Shown piece after piece: positions 17,672 to 25,218 of a DNA stretch of 35,665 nt. The DNA lies in contig JACAFC010000090.1 in the NCBI GenBank assembly GCA_013388515.1, forward strand, positions 1 to 35,665, in the 5' to 3' direction. The notes under the pieces were generated by a model. That model did no database searches. It was not told the origin of the DNA and saw only the letters and a program-made list of their open reading frames with translations. The stretch is from Ignavibacteriaceae bacterium (GTDB taxonomy: Bacteria; Bacteroidota; Ignavibacteria; Ignavibacteriales; Ignavibacteriaceae). How positions within the stretch are numbered: the first letter of the stretch is position 1; the number at the start of each line of letters is the position of its first letter. Position numbers and translations under genes: made by a program.

Positions 17672-18455
17672 TATTTATTGATGTCTTAAACTCTTTTACA
17701 AAGGTAAGGGTATTTCGAAAATCTTCATTGTCCATCATCAAAGATTTTACAATTGCACTTCCAACAATAACTCCATTACAATAAGGGGCAAATAGTGCTG
17801 CATCTTGAGTAGATTTAATTCCAAAACCTACAAGTAAGGGGTTTTTTGTTACTAAATGTGATACTTTGATAACTAGACTCTTTGATTCTTCCATATCTTG
17901 AATTTGTCGTCCTGTAGTACCAGTAGTGCTTACCAAGTAAAGAAATCCCTTACTCAATTCATCAATCTTTTTAATCCTTTTATCAGAAGTGGTTGGAGCT
18001 GCAAGCAAGATAACATCCAATTCACTAAATGCATTAGTATAAAAATCGTCGTACTCATCCAAAGGTACATCTGGCACAATTATTCCATTCACACCACAAT
18101 TAACTGCATCAGCGGCAAAGTTTTTAACCCCATATTTAAGTAGAGGATTTGCGTACCCCATCAAAATAATTGGTTTATCTGATTTTTTTCTAATCTGCTC
18201 GGCATAAGAAAGTGTAAGCTTGATATTCACTCCATTTTGCAATGCTCTAAAAGATGAATATTGAATAGTAGGTCCATCCGCCAAAGGGTCGCTAAATGGA
18301 AAGCCAATTTCTATCATATCTGCACCGGCATCTAGTATCTGCAAAGCTAGTTGAGTGAAATTATTCTTGTTGGGAAAACCACTAGTTAAAAAGACTGACA
18401 ATACTTTCTCCCCATAACTATTTTTCCTTATTATATAATCTGAGATAAAAGACAA
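17664..18455 (-). CDS. trpA: Tryptophan synthase alpha chain
   Basis: 263 residues, last gene of the trp operon. It cleaves indole-3-glycerol phosphate and channels indole to TrpB. The catalytic pair is present at the same numbers as in E. coli: Glu49 (MIEIGFPFSDP) and Asp60 (LADGPTIQ). The phosphate-binding loops (GFGIKS and VGSAIVK) are also intact. Translation starts at a TTG 23 bases after trpB. The 3' end overlaps the convergent RidA-family gene by eight bases, so no separate terminator fits between them. The call is firm. Confidence 0.97.
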   Translation of the reverse strand: MSFISDYIIRKNSYGEKVLSVFLTSGFPNKNNFTQLALQILDAGADMIEIGFPFSDPLADGPTIQYSSFRALQNGVNIKLTLSYAEQIRKKSDKPIILMGYANPLLKYGVKNFAADAVNCGVNGIIVPDVPLDEYDDFYTNAFSELDVILLAAPTTSDKRIKKIDELSKGFLYLVSTTGTTGRQIQDMEESKSLVIKVSHLVTKNPLLVGFGIKSTQDAALFAPYCNGVIVGSAIVKSLMMDNEDFRNTLTFVKEFKTSINTK

Positions 18456-18478
18456 TCGGATTCCTTCTTAAATTTATT

Positions 18479-19684
18479 TCACATTTTAGTATTTAAATTT
18501 TGTTGAATTGATATTAAATCTTTGTCACCTCTACCACTAATATTAACAATTACTATTTCATCCTTTTGGGTATTGGGCATAAGATGTTCTAGATATGCAA
18601 CAGCATGAGAAGTTTCAAGTGCTGGAATTATTCCTTCAAGTGAAGACAATTGTTTTGCTGCTTGTAGTGCTTCTTCGTCTGTGACAGATTTATATTCGAC
18701 ATCCATTGTATCTTTTAGGTAACTATGTTCTGGTCCCACACCTGGATAATCAAGTCCTGCAGAGATTGAATGAACAGGTGAAATTTGTCCATCATCATCC
18801 TGAAGAAGATATGTTTTCATCCCATGAAAAATTCCCTGTTTTCCTAAAGACAGTGTTGCACTGTGCTGGTTAGTGTGCAAACCCAAGCCGGCTGCCTCAA
18901 TTCCAATTAAACGTGTAGCTGTACGAATAAAAGGGTAAAAAATTCCTATTGCATTACTTCCTCCTCCAACACATGCAACTATGTAATCCGGCAATTTATT
19001 TTCAATGGAAATAATTTGACTTTTTGTCTCAATACCAATTATCGATTGAAAATCTCTCACAATCATTGGATACGGATGAGGACCCACTACCGAACCTATA
19101 ATGTAGTGAGTATTTTTAATATTTGTGACCCAATCTCTTATTGCCTCACTTGTTGCATCTTTTAGCGTCTTACTTCCAGTAGTTACGGGTATTACTTTAG
19201 CGCCTAATAAATTCATCCTGAAGACATTTAAACTTTGCCTCTCCATATCTATCTCACCCATGTACACAGAGCACTGTAAACCAAATTTTGCACATACCGT
19301 AGCTGTGGCAACTCCATGTTGGCCTGCTCCAGTTTCAGCAATTATTCTTGTCTTTCCTAATTTTTTTGCTAGTAAAATTTGACCAAGTGTATTGTTGATT
19401 TTATGAGCGCCAGTGTGGCAAAGATCTTCTCGTTTCAGATAAATTTTTGCTCTGTTAAAAAATTTGGTAAGATTTTCTGCGAAGGTTAATGGGGTTGGTC
19501 TTCCTGTAAAACTGCTATGCAGTGAATTTAACTCTTTTTGAAAATTCTTATCCTGGCGTAATTTTAAATAAACTTCTTCTAGTTCTTGTAAAGGTGATAT
19601 TAAGGTTTCTGGAACAAACCTTCCGCCATAATTACCATATCGCCCTTTCTTGTCTGGATTCTTATAAATTATTTTATTAGTCAT
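18479..19684 (-). CDS. trpB: Tryptophan synthase beta chain
   Basis: 401 residues, beginning at ATG 12 bases after trpF. It condenses indole with serine using pyridoxal phosphate. The PLP lysine is Lys95 in [10 protein letters not shown], the catalytic Glu is Glu117 in AETGAGQHG, and the phosphate loop is GGGSNAIG. The N-terminus ([15 protein letters not shown]) is typical of TrpB1, the partner of TrpA, rather than TrpB2, which agrees with the neighbouring trpA. The C-terminal SGRGDKD, which contacts the cofactor ring, is also present. No oddities were seen. Confidence 0.98.
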   Translation of the reverse strand: MTNKIIYKNPDKKGRYGNYGGRFVPETLISPLQELEEVYLKLRQDKNFQKELNSLHSSFTGRPTPLTFAENLTKFFNRAKIYLKREDLCHTGAHKINNTLGQILLAKKLGKTRIIAETGAGQHGVATATVCAKFGLQCSVYMGEIDMERQSLNVFRMNLLGAKVIPVTTGSKTLKDATSEAIRDWVTNIKNTHYIIGSVVGPHPYPMIVRDFQSIIGIETKSQIISIENKLPDYIVACVGGGSNAIGIFYPFIRTATRLIGIEAAGLGLHTNQHSATLSLGKQGIFHGMKTYLLQDDDGQISPVHSISAGLDYPGVGPEHSYLKDTMDVEYKSVTDEEALQAAKQLSSLEGIIPALETSHAVAYLEHLMPNTQKDEIVIVNISGRGDKDLISIQQNLNTKM

Positions 19685-19696
19685 GCTATAGTATCT

Positions 19697-20317
19697 TTAA
19701 TCAATTTCTTTCCTAAAGTGATCAACTAGGTTGAAAAATTCTTTCAGCTTCTTCTCGTCTTTTCGTCCAGGAATACTTTCAACTGAGGATGACAAATCTA
19801 TTGCTGCAGGTTTAATGTTTTGGTAGATATATTCAAGATTTGCTGATTTGATTCCTCCAGATAGAATAATTTTATTTCTTAGCTCAAGCGGTATTTCCTC
19901 CCAATCAAATTTTTTTCCAGTTCCTCCGAACTCTATTGGGGAATAAGAATCGAACAAGTATGATACGTTATTATATTGATTTATGATTGAATAATTGAAA
20001 TTAGTTCCAACTCTAAAACTTTTTATAACAGGTAAAACTATTTTTCTAACTGTATCAGGGCTCTCATCACCATGAAGCTGAATAGCATTTAGTTTGATGT
20101 CGGATCCAATTTCATTTATAGTATCAGCCAATTCATTTACAAACACACCAATTTTCATTGTAAACGGAGACAATTTTCTTATTATTTCTTTAGCAGCTGA
20201 TGGTTCAATAAATCTTTTGCTTTTGGGGTAGAAAATAAAACCCAAAGCATCAGCACCTAATTTCTCACAGAGCAGGGCATCATTAATGTTAGTAATTCCA
20301 CAGATTTTAATTTTCAA
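19697..20317 (-). CDS. trpF: Phosphoribosylanthranilate isomerase
   Basis: 206 residues. It converts phosphoribosylanthranilate to its ribulose form. The general base Cys is at residue 6 in KIKICGITN, and the general acid Asp is in AIDLSSSVESIPGRKD; the usual SSG there is SSS. LGFIFYPKSKR, NAIQLHGDE and the phosphate-binding LSGGIK are conserved. It starts at a TTG that shares bases with the trpC stop (TTGA), so it is probably translated by ribosomes finishing trpC. It is a stand-alone gene, not fused to trpC as in E. coli. Confidence 0.96.
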   Translation of the reverse strand: MKIKICGITNINDALLCEKLGADALGFIFYPKSKRFIEPSAAKEIIRKLSPFTMKIGVFVNELADTINEIGSDIKLNAIQLHGDESPDTVRKIVLPVIKSFRVGTNFNYSIINQYNNVSYLFDSYSPIEFGGTGKKFDWEEIPLELRNKIILSGGIKSANLEYIYQNIKPAAIDLSSSVESIPGRKDEKKLKEFFNLVDHFRKEID

Positions 20318-21102
20318 GCTTTACACCATTCTTTAAGTTCCTGTATTCTGGATTTTACATCATTTGCTTGCATAAGATATTCGCCAACTAAAATAGCATT
20401 TGTTCCAGCTTTTTTAAGTCTTGATACTGCAAATTTAGAATTGATACCGCTTTCGGATACTAAATATATACTGTCTGGTAACTTTTGTGATAAGATCTCA
20501 GTCGTTTCAAGATTTATCGAAAAGTCAATTAAGTTACGATTATTAACACCAATTAGCTTATTCAAACTAAAATTTATTTTTTGCAGCTGATCAACTGTGT
20601 GCAATTCAAGTAACACTTCCATTCCGCACTCAAAAGCTGCGTGTGTAAGTTCAATAATTTGACCTTGAGACAATACTTCTGATATCAAAAGTATAATATC
20701 TGCTCCATTTGCTTTAGATTCAAAAACTTGATATTCATCTATAATAAAGTCATTTCGCAGCAACGGTACTTGCTTGTGTTTTGCAATGTCCAGTAAAAAT
20801 TCTTTACTTCCTTTGAAAAATTTTTCATCAGTAAGGATTGATATTGCATCCACTCCTGTGTTCAGATAAATATCTGCTATTCCGATGTGACTAAAATCTT
20901 CTCTAATAACACCTTTTGATGGACTGGCTTTTTTTATTTCAGCAATAATGGCAATGTCTTTACGGTTTTTTAGAGATTCCATAAAAGACAAAGTTGCTTT
21001 CGAAAAGAATTCCATTTCTCTAAAAGAATTAAGTGTGAAAGTCTTTTTTAGTTTAGCAGCTTCTTCTTTTTTGATTTCAATTATTTGATTGAGAATGTTC
21101 AA
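20314..21102 (-). CDS. trpC: Indole-3-glycerol phosphate synthase with Lys-to-Asn change in active site
   Basis: 262 residues, an (alpha/beta)8 barrel closing the indole ring. Conserved parts are IIAEIKKASPSKG (catalytic Glu55, Lys57), AISILTDEKFFKGS, MEVLLELHT, IGVNNRNL and LVSESGI. One oddity stands out. Where the family has LRKDFIIDEYQ, this protein has LRNDFIIDEYQ, so Asn117 (codon AAT, 20752-20754) replaces the Lys that acts as general acid in the well-studied archaeal enzyme (Lys110). Translation begins at a TTG overlapping the trpD stop as TTGA. Function as TrpC is supported by everything else, but activity could be lowered or the proton donor could be another residue. Confidence 0.95.
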   Translation of the reverse strand: MNILNQIIEIKKEEAAKLKKTFTLNSFREMEFFSKATLSFMESLKNRKDIAIIAEIKKASPSKGVIREDFSHIGIADIYLNTGVDAISILTDEKFFKGSKEFLLDIAKHKQVPLLRNDFIIDEYQVFESKANGADIILLISEVLSQGQIIELTHAAFECGMEVLLELHTVDQLQKINFSLNKLIGVNNRNLIDFSINLETTEILSQKLPDSIYLVSESGINSKFAVSRLKKAGTNAILVGEYLMQANDVKSRIQELKEWCKA

Positions 21103-22115
21103 AATTTATTACTAAAAGTTCTTAGTTCATTTAATTTATTCAAAGCTGCTCCACTTAGAATAGAATCTTCGGCAGCAGCTTTACACTCCATTAATTCATT
21201 CGAGTAGCCTGCATTATACAAAGCTAATGCTGTATTTGCAGCAATTGTATGAAAAGCACCGTTTTGTGATTTGTTTTCAAATACATCTAAAATAATTTTA
21301 GCATTCAATTTCGAGGTATCGCCTTTTATTTGTTCGTTATCAACGAAAGGATATCCGAATGTTTTATTAGATATGCAGTATTCCTTTACATCAGACTCTT
21401 TATTGTATTCGAATAATGATGTTGTCCCTCCAAGCGAAATCTCGTCAAATTTGTTTTCGCTGCAAACAAAAGTAACCTTATCAAAATTTAAATAGTCTGC
21501 TGCTTGTGACATTAGCTTTGCTGTTTTTTCATTGTAAACCCCTATAAGCTGCCGCTTAGTTCCGGCCGGATTTGTTAAGGGTCCAAGAATATTAAAAATG
21601 GTTTTTGTACCGAGTTCATTTCTTACAGGAGCAGCATATTTCATAGCTGGATGATAAATAGGTGCGAACAAGAATGCGATTCCAATTTTATTAAGAGCTT
21701 CTTCTGACTGAGGTGGAGTTAGATTAATATTTATTCCTAATTCAATAAGTACATCTGCACTGCCGCATTTACTGGATACGGATCGGTTACCATGTTTAGC
21801 AACCTTTATCCCAGCGCCGGCAGCGGCAAATGCAGTTGCTGTAGAAATGTTAAATGAGCCGGATTCGTCTCCTCCTGTTCCGCATACATCAATTACATTT
21901 TTTTCAGCGCAGATTATCTTAATGGATTTATCTCTCATAGCCTGTGCAAATCCAGCAATTTCTATTGCTGTTTCTCCTTTAGATTTTAACGCCACTAAAA
22001 ACCCAGCAAGTAATGAATTATTGACTTTTCCCGACATGATTTCTGTCATCACATAATAAGATTCACTTAATGTTAAATCTTCTTTCTCAATTACTTTCTC
22101 CAAGTATTCTTTCAT
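21099..22115 (-). CDS. trpD: Anthranilate phosphoribosyltransferase
   Basis: 338 residues, stand-alone and not fused to trpG. It joins anthranilate to PRPP. The PRPP/anthranilate signature is complete: DVCGTGGDESGSFNISTATA, then KHGNRSVSSKCGSADVLIELG, and later RNELGTKTIFNILGPLTNPA. The ATG start has GGAG eight bases upstream, one of the best ribosome sites in the operon. It lies 22 bases after trpG and overlaps trpC by four bases. No missing residue was noticed. Confidence 0.97.
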   Translation of the reverse strand: MKEYLEKVIEKEDLTLSESYYVMTEIMSGKVNNSLLAGFLVALKSKGETAIEIAGFAQAMRDKSIKIICAEKNVIDVCGTGGDESGSFNISTATAFAAAGAGIKVAKHGNRSVSSKCGSADVLIELGININLTPPQSEEALNKIGIAFLFAPIYHPAMKYAAPVRNELGTKTIFNILGPLTNPAGTKRQLIGVYNEKTAKLMSQAADYLNFDKVTFVCSENKFDEISLGGTTSLFEYNKESDVKEYCISNKTFGYPFVDNEQIKGDTSKLNAKIILDVFENKSQNGAFHTIAANTALALYNAGYSNELMECKAAAEDSILSGAALNKLNELRTFSNKF

Positions 22116-22137
22116 CTCATTTCTCCTGTGAACTTCC

Positions 22138-22704
22138 TTATTTTTTCAGCCAGTTATTGATAATTTTTTCGCCTTCTATAGTCAAAATAGATTCTGGGTG
22201 GAATTGGATTCCTTCGACAGGAAATGTTTTGTGCCTCACTCCCATAATTATTCCATCGTCGGTATATGCAGAAATTTCTAATACATTTGGCAGCGATTTT
22301 CTTTCAATTATTAACGAGTGATATCTTGTTGCTTCAAATTTTTGTGGAATTTTTGTAAAAATTGTTTTTCCATCGTGGTTTATTTTTGAGGTTTTTCCAT
22401 GAAATAAACATGGTGCTTTGATTACTTTGCCACCATACACAACGCCAATTGCTTGGTGTCCTAAACAAACACCTAGTGTTGGAATATCTTTACCGAACAA
22501 TTCTATTGCTTTCAAGGTAATTTTTGAATCTTCAGGTTTTCCTGGGCCAGGTGAAATTAGAATTTTATCTGGTTTCATTTCAAAGATTTCAGATTCGGTT
22601 ATTTCATCATTTCTTTTCACCATAATCTGATGGGTATTATTGCCTACAATTTGTACTAAGTTATAAGTGAAAGAATCGTAATTATCAATTATCAGGATTG
22701 TCAT
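22138..22704 (-). CDS. trpG: Anthranilate synthase glutamine amidotransferase component
   Basis: 188 residues from the ATG at 22704 (a TTG one codon earlier is also possible). It supplies ammonia from glutamine to TrpE. The catalytic triad is visible: Cys80 in GVCLGHQ and His169/Glu171 in QFHPES; the oxyanion loop ISPGPGKPED is intact. It overlaps the end of trpE by 20 bases, which suggests coupled translation and equal subunit supply. In some organisms such a protein also serves PabB; the operon position favours tryptophan synthesis here. Confidence 0.97.
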   Translation of the reverse strand: MTILIIDNYDSFTYNLVQIVGNNTHQIMVKRNDEITESEIFEMKPDKILISPGPGKPEDSKITLKAIELFGKDIPTLGVCLGHQAIGVVYGGKVIKAPCLFHGKTSKINHDGKTIFTKIPQKFEATRYHSLIIERKSLPNVLEISAYTDDGIIMGVRHKTFPVEGIQFHPESILTIEGEKIINNWLKK

Positions 22705-24190
22705 CAATCACCTCTGCGTATTTCAAAGCAGTAATCATTACTGCGGATTTATTTTTTATTTCTTTAGCTTCTAGTGATGGACTGCTGTCAGCAACAATTC
22801 CGGCACCAGCTTGCCAATAAATGTTTTCACCTTTCGTAAATAAAGTTCTTATTGCTATGCACATATCTAAATTACCAGAAAAATCAAAATAACCAACAGC
22901 ACCTGCATACACATTTCTAGCTGTGCTCTCGTAATTATTTATGAGCTGAATTGCTCTGATTTTTGGTGCACCGGTTACTGTGCCTGCAGGAAAGCATGCC
23001 ATAAGTGCATCAATTGAATCTTTATCGTCTGCAAGTTCACCCTCAACTTTAGATACGAGATGCATTACATGAGAATATTTTTGAACTACCATCTTTTCTA
23101 TGACATTAACGGTACCGAATTTGCAGACTCGACCAAGATCATTTCGACCTAAATCTACTAACATTGTGTGTTCGGCTAATTCTTTAGGATCATTTATTAA
23201 TTCGCTTTCTAAATAGTTTTCTTCATCCAAGTTCTTACCTCGTTTTCTGGTACCTGCAATTGGCAGCACTTGAGCTTTTTTGTTTTTAACCTTTAAAAGA
23301 TCTTCCGGCGATGTGCCGAGTATTGAAAATTCATTTTCAAATTCCAGAAAATACATATATGGCGAAGGGTTTATAATTCTTAAAGCGCGGTAAACATTTA
23401 AAGGATCACCTTTATACTTTGCAGAAAATCTTTTTGACAATACAATCTGAAAAATATCGCCTTCAATTATATTTGTTTTACCTCCATCAACTTGTCTATA
23501 AAATTCAGAGGGATCAAAATTCTCCGAAATGTCATTTAAAACAATGAAATCAGTTTCGTAATGAATAGGTTTTGTTAATTCTATTCGAAGATTATTTAAA
23601 ATTTTTTTAGCTGAATTGTACACCATGGGCAAATCGGTATCTTCATCAACTACCACATTTGATATGAGAATGATTTGATGTTTATGATGGTCAAAAGCAA
23701 GTATTGTATTGTAAATACCAAATATTGAATCTGGATTTTCACGAATGTCAGGCTCCGTAACTTTAGATGAATCGAATTTTATGGTTTTTTCAATTAGTGC
23801 AATATTTTCATAGCCAAGAAAACCAACTAATCCTCCAGTAAAATCGGGGAGTTCCTCAAGTTTTGGTTGTTTGTACTTATTTATTTCAAATCTAATATGC
23901 TCAAAAATTGACTTGTTAAATACGCTTACTTCTTTTTGCGATTGTTCAGTGATCTTATAATGTTTATTAGAAAATATTTTACTTGGGTTTTTACCAATAA
24001 AAGAATACCTAGCCATATTTTCTGATTTTTCAACGGATTCTAGGAGAAAACTTTGTTTGCCGGTTTCTCTAATTTTTAAATATGCTAAAACCGGTGTTAG
24101 CAAATCGGCAGTAATAATCTCATAAACCGGAATTAGATTATAATCTCTCGTATAGTTTTTGAAAGTTTCAAAATCCATTGAAAATTTCAT
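22685..24190 (-). CDS. trpE: Anthranilate synthase component I
   Basis: 501 residues. It makes anthranilate from chorismate with ammonia from TrpG. The C-terminal chorismate-binding half has GTSPEDLLKVK, PIAGTRKRG, GTVTGAPKIRAIQLI and AGAGIVADSSP. The N-terminal half has the tryptophan feedback-site motif LLES at residues 49-52, so feedback inhibition by tryptophan is expected. The start is the ATG at 24190; an internal ATG four codons later is possible. It is the first structural gene of trpEGDCFBA, lying 38 bases after the terminator stem of the leader, and its transcription depends on read-through of that terminator. Confidence 0.97.
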   Translation of the reverse strand: MKFSMDFETFKNYTRDYNLIPVYEIITADLLTPVLAYLKIRETGKQSFLLESVEKSENMARYSFIGKNPSKIFSNKHYKITEQSQKEVSVFNKSIFEHIRFEINKYKQPKLEELPDFTGGLVGFLGYENIALIEKTIKFDSSKVTEPDIRENPDSIFGIYNTILAFDHHKHQIILISNVVVDEDTDLPMVYNSAKKILNNLRIELTKPIHYETDFIVLNDISENFDPSEFYRQVDGGKTNIIEGDIFQIVLSKRFSAKYKGDPLNVYRALRIINPSPYMYFLEFENEFSILGTSPEDLLKVKNKKAQVLPIAGTRKRGKNLDEENYLESELINDPKELAEHTMLVDLGRNDLGRVCKFGTVNVIEKMVVQKYSHVMHLVSKVEGELADDKDSIDALMACFPAGTVTGAPKIRAIQLINNYESTARNVYAGAVGYFDFSGNLDMCIAIRTLFTKGENIYWQAGAGIVADSSPSLEAKEIKNKSAVMITALKYAEVIDDNPDN

Positions 24191-24227
24191 TGTTTTATTA
24201 ACCCTTAAAAGTTGTACTGTGTTTAAA

Positions 24228-24261
24228 GCAAAAAACCCTTCCCAGTTTACTGAGAAGGGTT
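24228..24261 (-). terminator. trp attenuator terminator in front of trpE
   Basis: On the minus strand AACCCTTCTCAG (24261-24250) pairs over all 12 positions, one being a G-U, with CTGGGAAGGGTT (24245-24234) around a TAAA loop, followed by a run of T. It lies between the leader peptide stop and trpE, where a terminator would block the operon, so it acts as an attenuator. Confidence 0.92.
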
Positions 24262-24369
24262 AGTGGTAAAATTATTTTCTCAAGCTCACTGAGTCATATT
24301 AAAAGATATACTCCACCACCACCAAAAATTTGTGTTGGCTTGTATTTGCGAGTGATAATATGACTCAGT
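24250..24369 (-). promoter_or_regulatory. Competing RNA segments of the trp attenuator
   Basis: Besides the terminator, two pairings are visible. A perfect 14-bp inverted repeat joins ACTGAGTCATATTA (24369-24356, codons 5-9 of the leader peptide) with TAATATGACTCAGT (24301-24288, last codons and first base of the stop). Second, TTGAGAA (24283-24277), three bases past the stop, can pair over 7 bp with TTCTCAG (24256-24250), the inner 5' arm of the terminator. A ribosome that finishes the peptide would cover 24277-24283 and leave the terminator free; one stalled at the Trp codons would leave that segment open to form an antiterminator. The mechanism is inferred from known trp attenuation; folding energies were not computed. 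Confidence 0.65.
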
Positions 24370-24381
24370 TTTCTTTTTCAT
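24286..24381 (-). CDS. trpL: trp operon leader peptide with four consecutive Trp codons
   Basis: A 31-codon frame begins at ATG 24381 (MKKKTESYYHSQ) and contains NFWWWWS, with Trp at codons 20-23 (24324-24313), and ends at TGA 24288-24286. Four Trp codons in a row are very unlikely by chance. The position between a promoter and a terminator upstream of trpE is that of a trpL leader peptide. The probable promoter element ends 11 bases before the ATG, so the mRNA leader is only a few bases long and has no Shine-Dalgarno; translation would be leaderless or nearly so. The peptide itself likely has no function beyond making the ribosome sense charged tRNA-Trp. Confidence 0.88.
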   Translation of the reverse strand: MKKKTESYYHSQIQANTNFWWWWSISFNMTQ

Positions 24382-24392
24382 AATTACTTGTG

Positions 24393-24422
24393 CAAATATA
24401 GAACACTTTAGTTGTTTGTCAA
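24393..24422 (-). promoter_or_regulatory. trp operon promoter
   Basis: On the minus strand TTGACA (24422-24417) is followed after 16 bases by TATATTTG (24400-24393). The second box is an exact match to the Bacteroidota TAnnTTTG element and the first contains the matching TTG. The expected transcription start is about 24385-24388, four to seven bases before the leader ATG. Confidence 0.8.
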
Positions 24423-24480
24423 GATATAAATCATAAAATTTTAATTTAATGTGCTGTCCTTCCAATATTTCAGTAAAATT

Positions 24481-24510
24481 TTACCGAAAATCTAATCGGT
24501 TACCGAAAAT
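24481..24510. repeat. Two direct 11-bp repeats in the trp upstream region, possible operator
   Basis: TTACCGAAAAT occurs at 24481-24491 and again at 24500-24510, so the period is 19 bases. The second copy is part of the dyad TCGGT-T-ACCGA, and a palindrome GTAAAATTTTAC (24473-24484) overlaps the first. The site lies about 60-90 bases upstream of the trp promoter and about 110 before the divergent promoter. A regulator binding site is possible but unproven. Confidence 0.4.
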
Positions 24511-24619
24511 GTTTATAATGAATAGTAATTTTACATAACATGAATCAAAAAATCTAAGCTAACGATTGAAACTATTTGAAAATTCAAATACTAAACTGAA
24601 GTCTGTACCGTGCTATGTA

Positions 24620-24650
24620 TTGATTTTGTTCGTTGATTTGCTAAATTTTG
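24620..24650 (+). promoter_or_regulatory. Possible promoter of the small exported protein gene
   Basis: TTG at 24620-24622 and TAAATTTTG at 24642-24650 are 19 bases apart. The second box has one base more than TAnnTTTG. It lies 20 bases before the ATG at 24671, divergent from the trp promoter. Confidence 0.35.
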
Positions 24651-24670
24651 AATAGTTAAAGAGGTAATTA

Positions 24671-25168
24671 ATGAAAAAAGTCATAGTCATTATTGCAGTA
24701 TTGCTATCATCAAATTCCTATGCTCAGTTTAAAGAATCGGGTATACACAATTTAAGTATAAGGGATGGAATTGTTGAGCAAAGTACGGGCTCGTTATTTG
24801 GCTTTTTGAATTCCGATAATTTTTCAATGAGGCATTCATTTAACATGTCGTACTCAGCTTTCGGAAATGAAGGATTAGCTCTGGGAGTTTATACCAACAG
24901 TATGATGTTTAAATTGGCAGAGAATATGAATTTTCAGGTTGATGCAAGCATTGTACAATCTCCATATTCTACCTTCGGGAAGGAATTTCAAAATAACCTA
25001 AGTGGTTTGTATATAACTCGTGCATCATTTAATTATAAACCGTGGGACGATGTATTTATTTCAGTTCAGTACAGAAATTTGCCCATGTCATACCACTACT
25101 CTGATTATGGTTTTTATTCAAATAGATTTTATAATCCATTTTTTAGTGATGGATTTTTTAACAGGTAA
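24671..25168 (+). CDS. Small exported protein of unknown function
   Basis: 165 residues starting at an ATG with AGAGG eight bases upstream. A clear signal peptide (MKKVIVIIAVLLSSNSYAQ) is followed by a mature part of about 145 residues with alternating polar and aromatic residues, for example MRHSFNMSYSAFGNEGLALG, FQVDASIVQSPYSTFG and DDVFISVQYRNLPMSYHYS. This looks like a short beta-structured outer-membrane or periplasmic protein. The C-terminus is unusual: rich in Phe, Tyr, Asn and Arg (FYSNRFYNPFFSDGFFNR). I do not recognise the family. It is the first gene of a run toward the LytR_C protein and rsfS, 50 bases before the next gene. Confidence 0.8.
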   Translation: MKKVIVIIAVLLSSNSYAQFKESGIHNLSIRDGIVEQSTGSLFGFLNSDNFSMRHSFNMSYSAFGNEGLALGVYTNSMMFKLAENMNFQVDASIVQSPYSTFGKEFQNNLSGLYITRASFNYKPWDDVFISVQYRNLPMSYHYSDYGFYSNRFYNPFFSDGFFNR

Positions 25169-25218
25169 AAGTAGTTAAGGATTAAAATGATTTTAAAAGC
25201 GTATTATCGAGAAAGTTA

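Noticed and set aside
24288-24369. The 14-bp inverted repeat as a second intrinsic terminator
   Set aside because: No T tract follows and both arms are inside the leader peptide gene; it fits a regulatory or pause hairpin better.
24286-24420. T-box riboswitch as control of the trp operon
   Set aside because: The leader is too short for a T-box and no stem I or T-box core was seen; the Trp-rich peptide explains control.
24481-24510. Repeats as the start of a CRISPR array
   Set aside because: Only two 11-bp copies with an 8-base gap; no array or cas gene.
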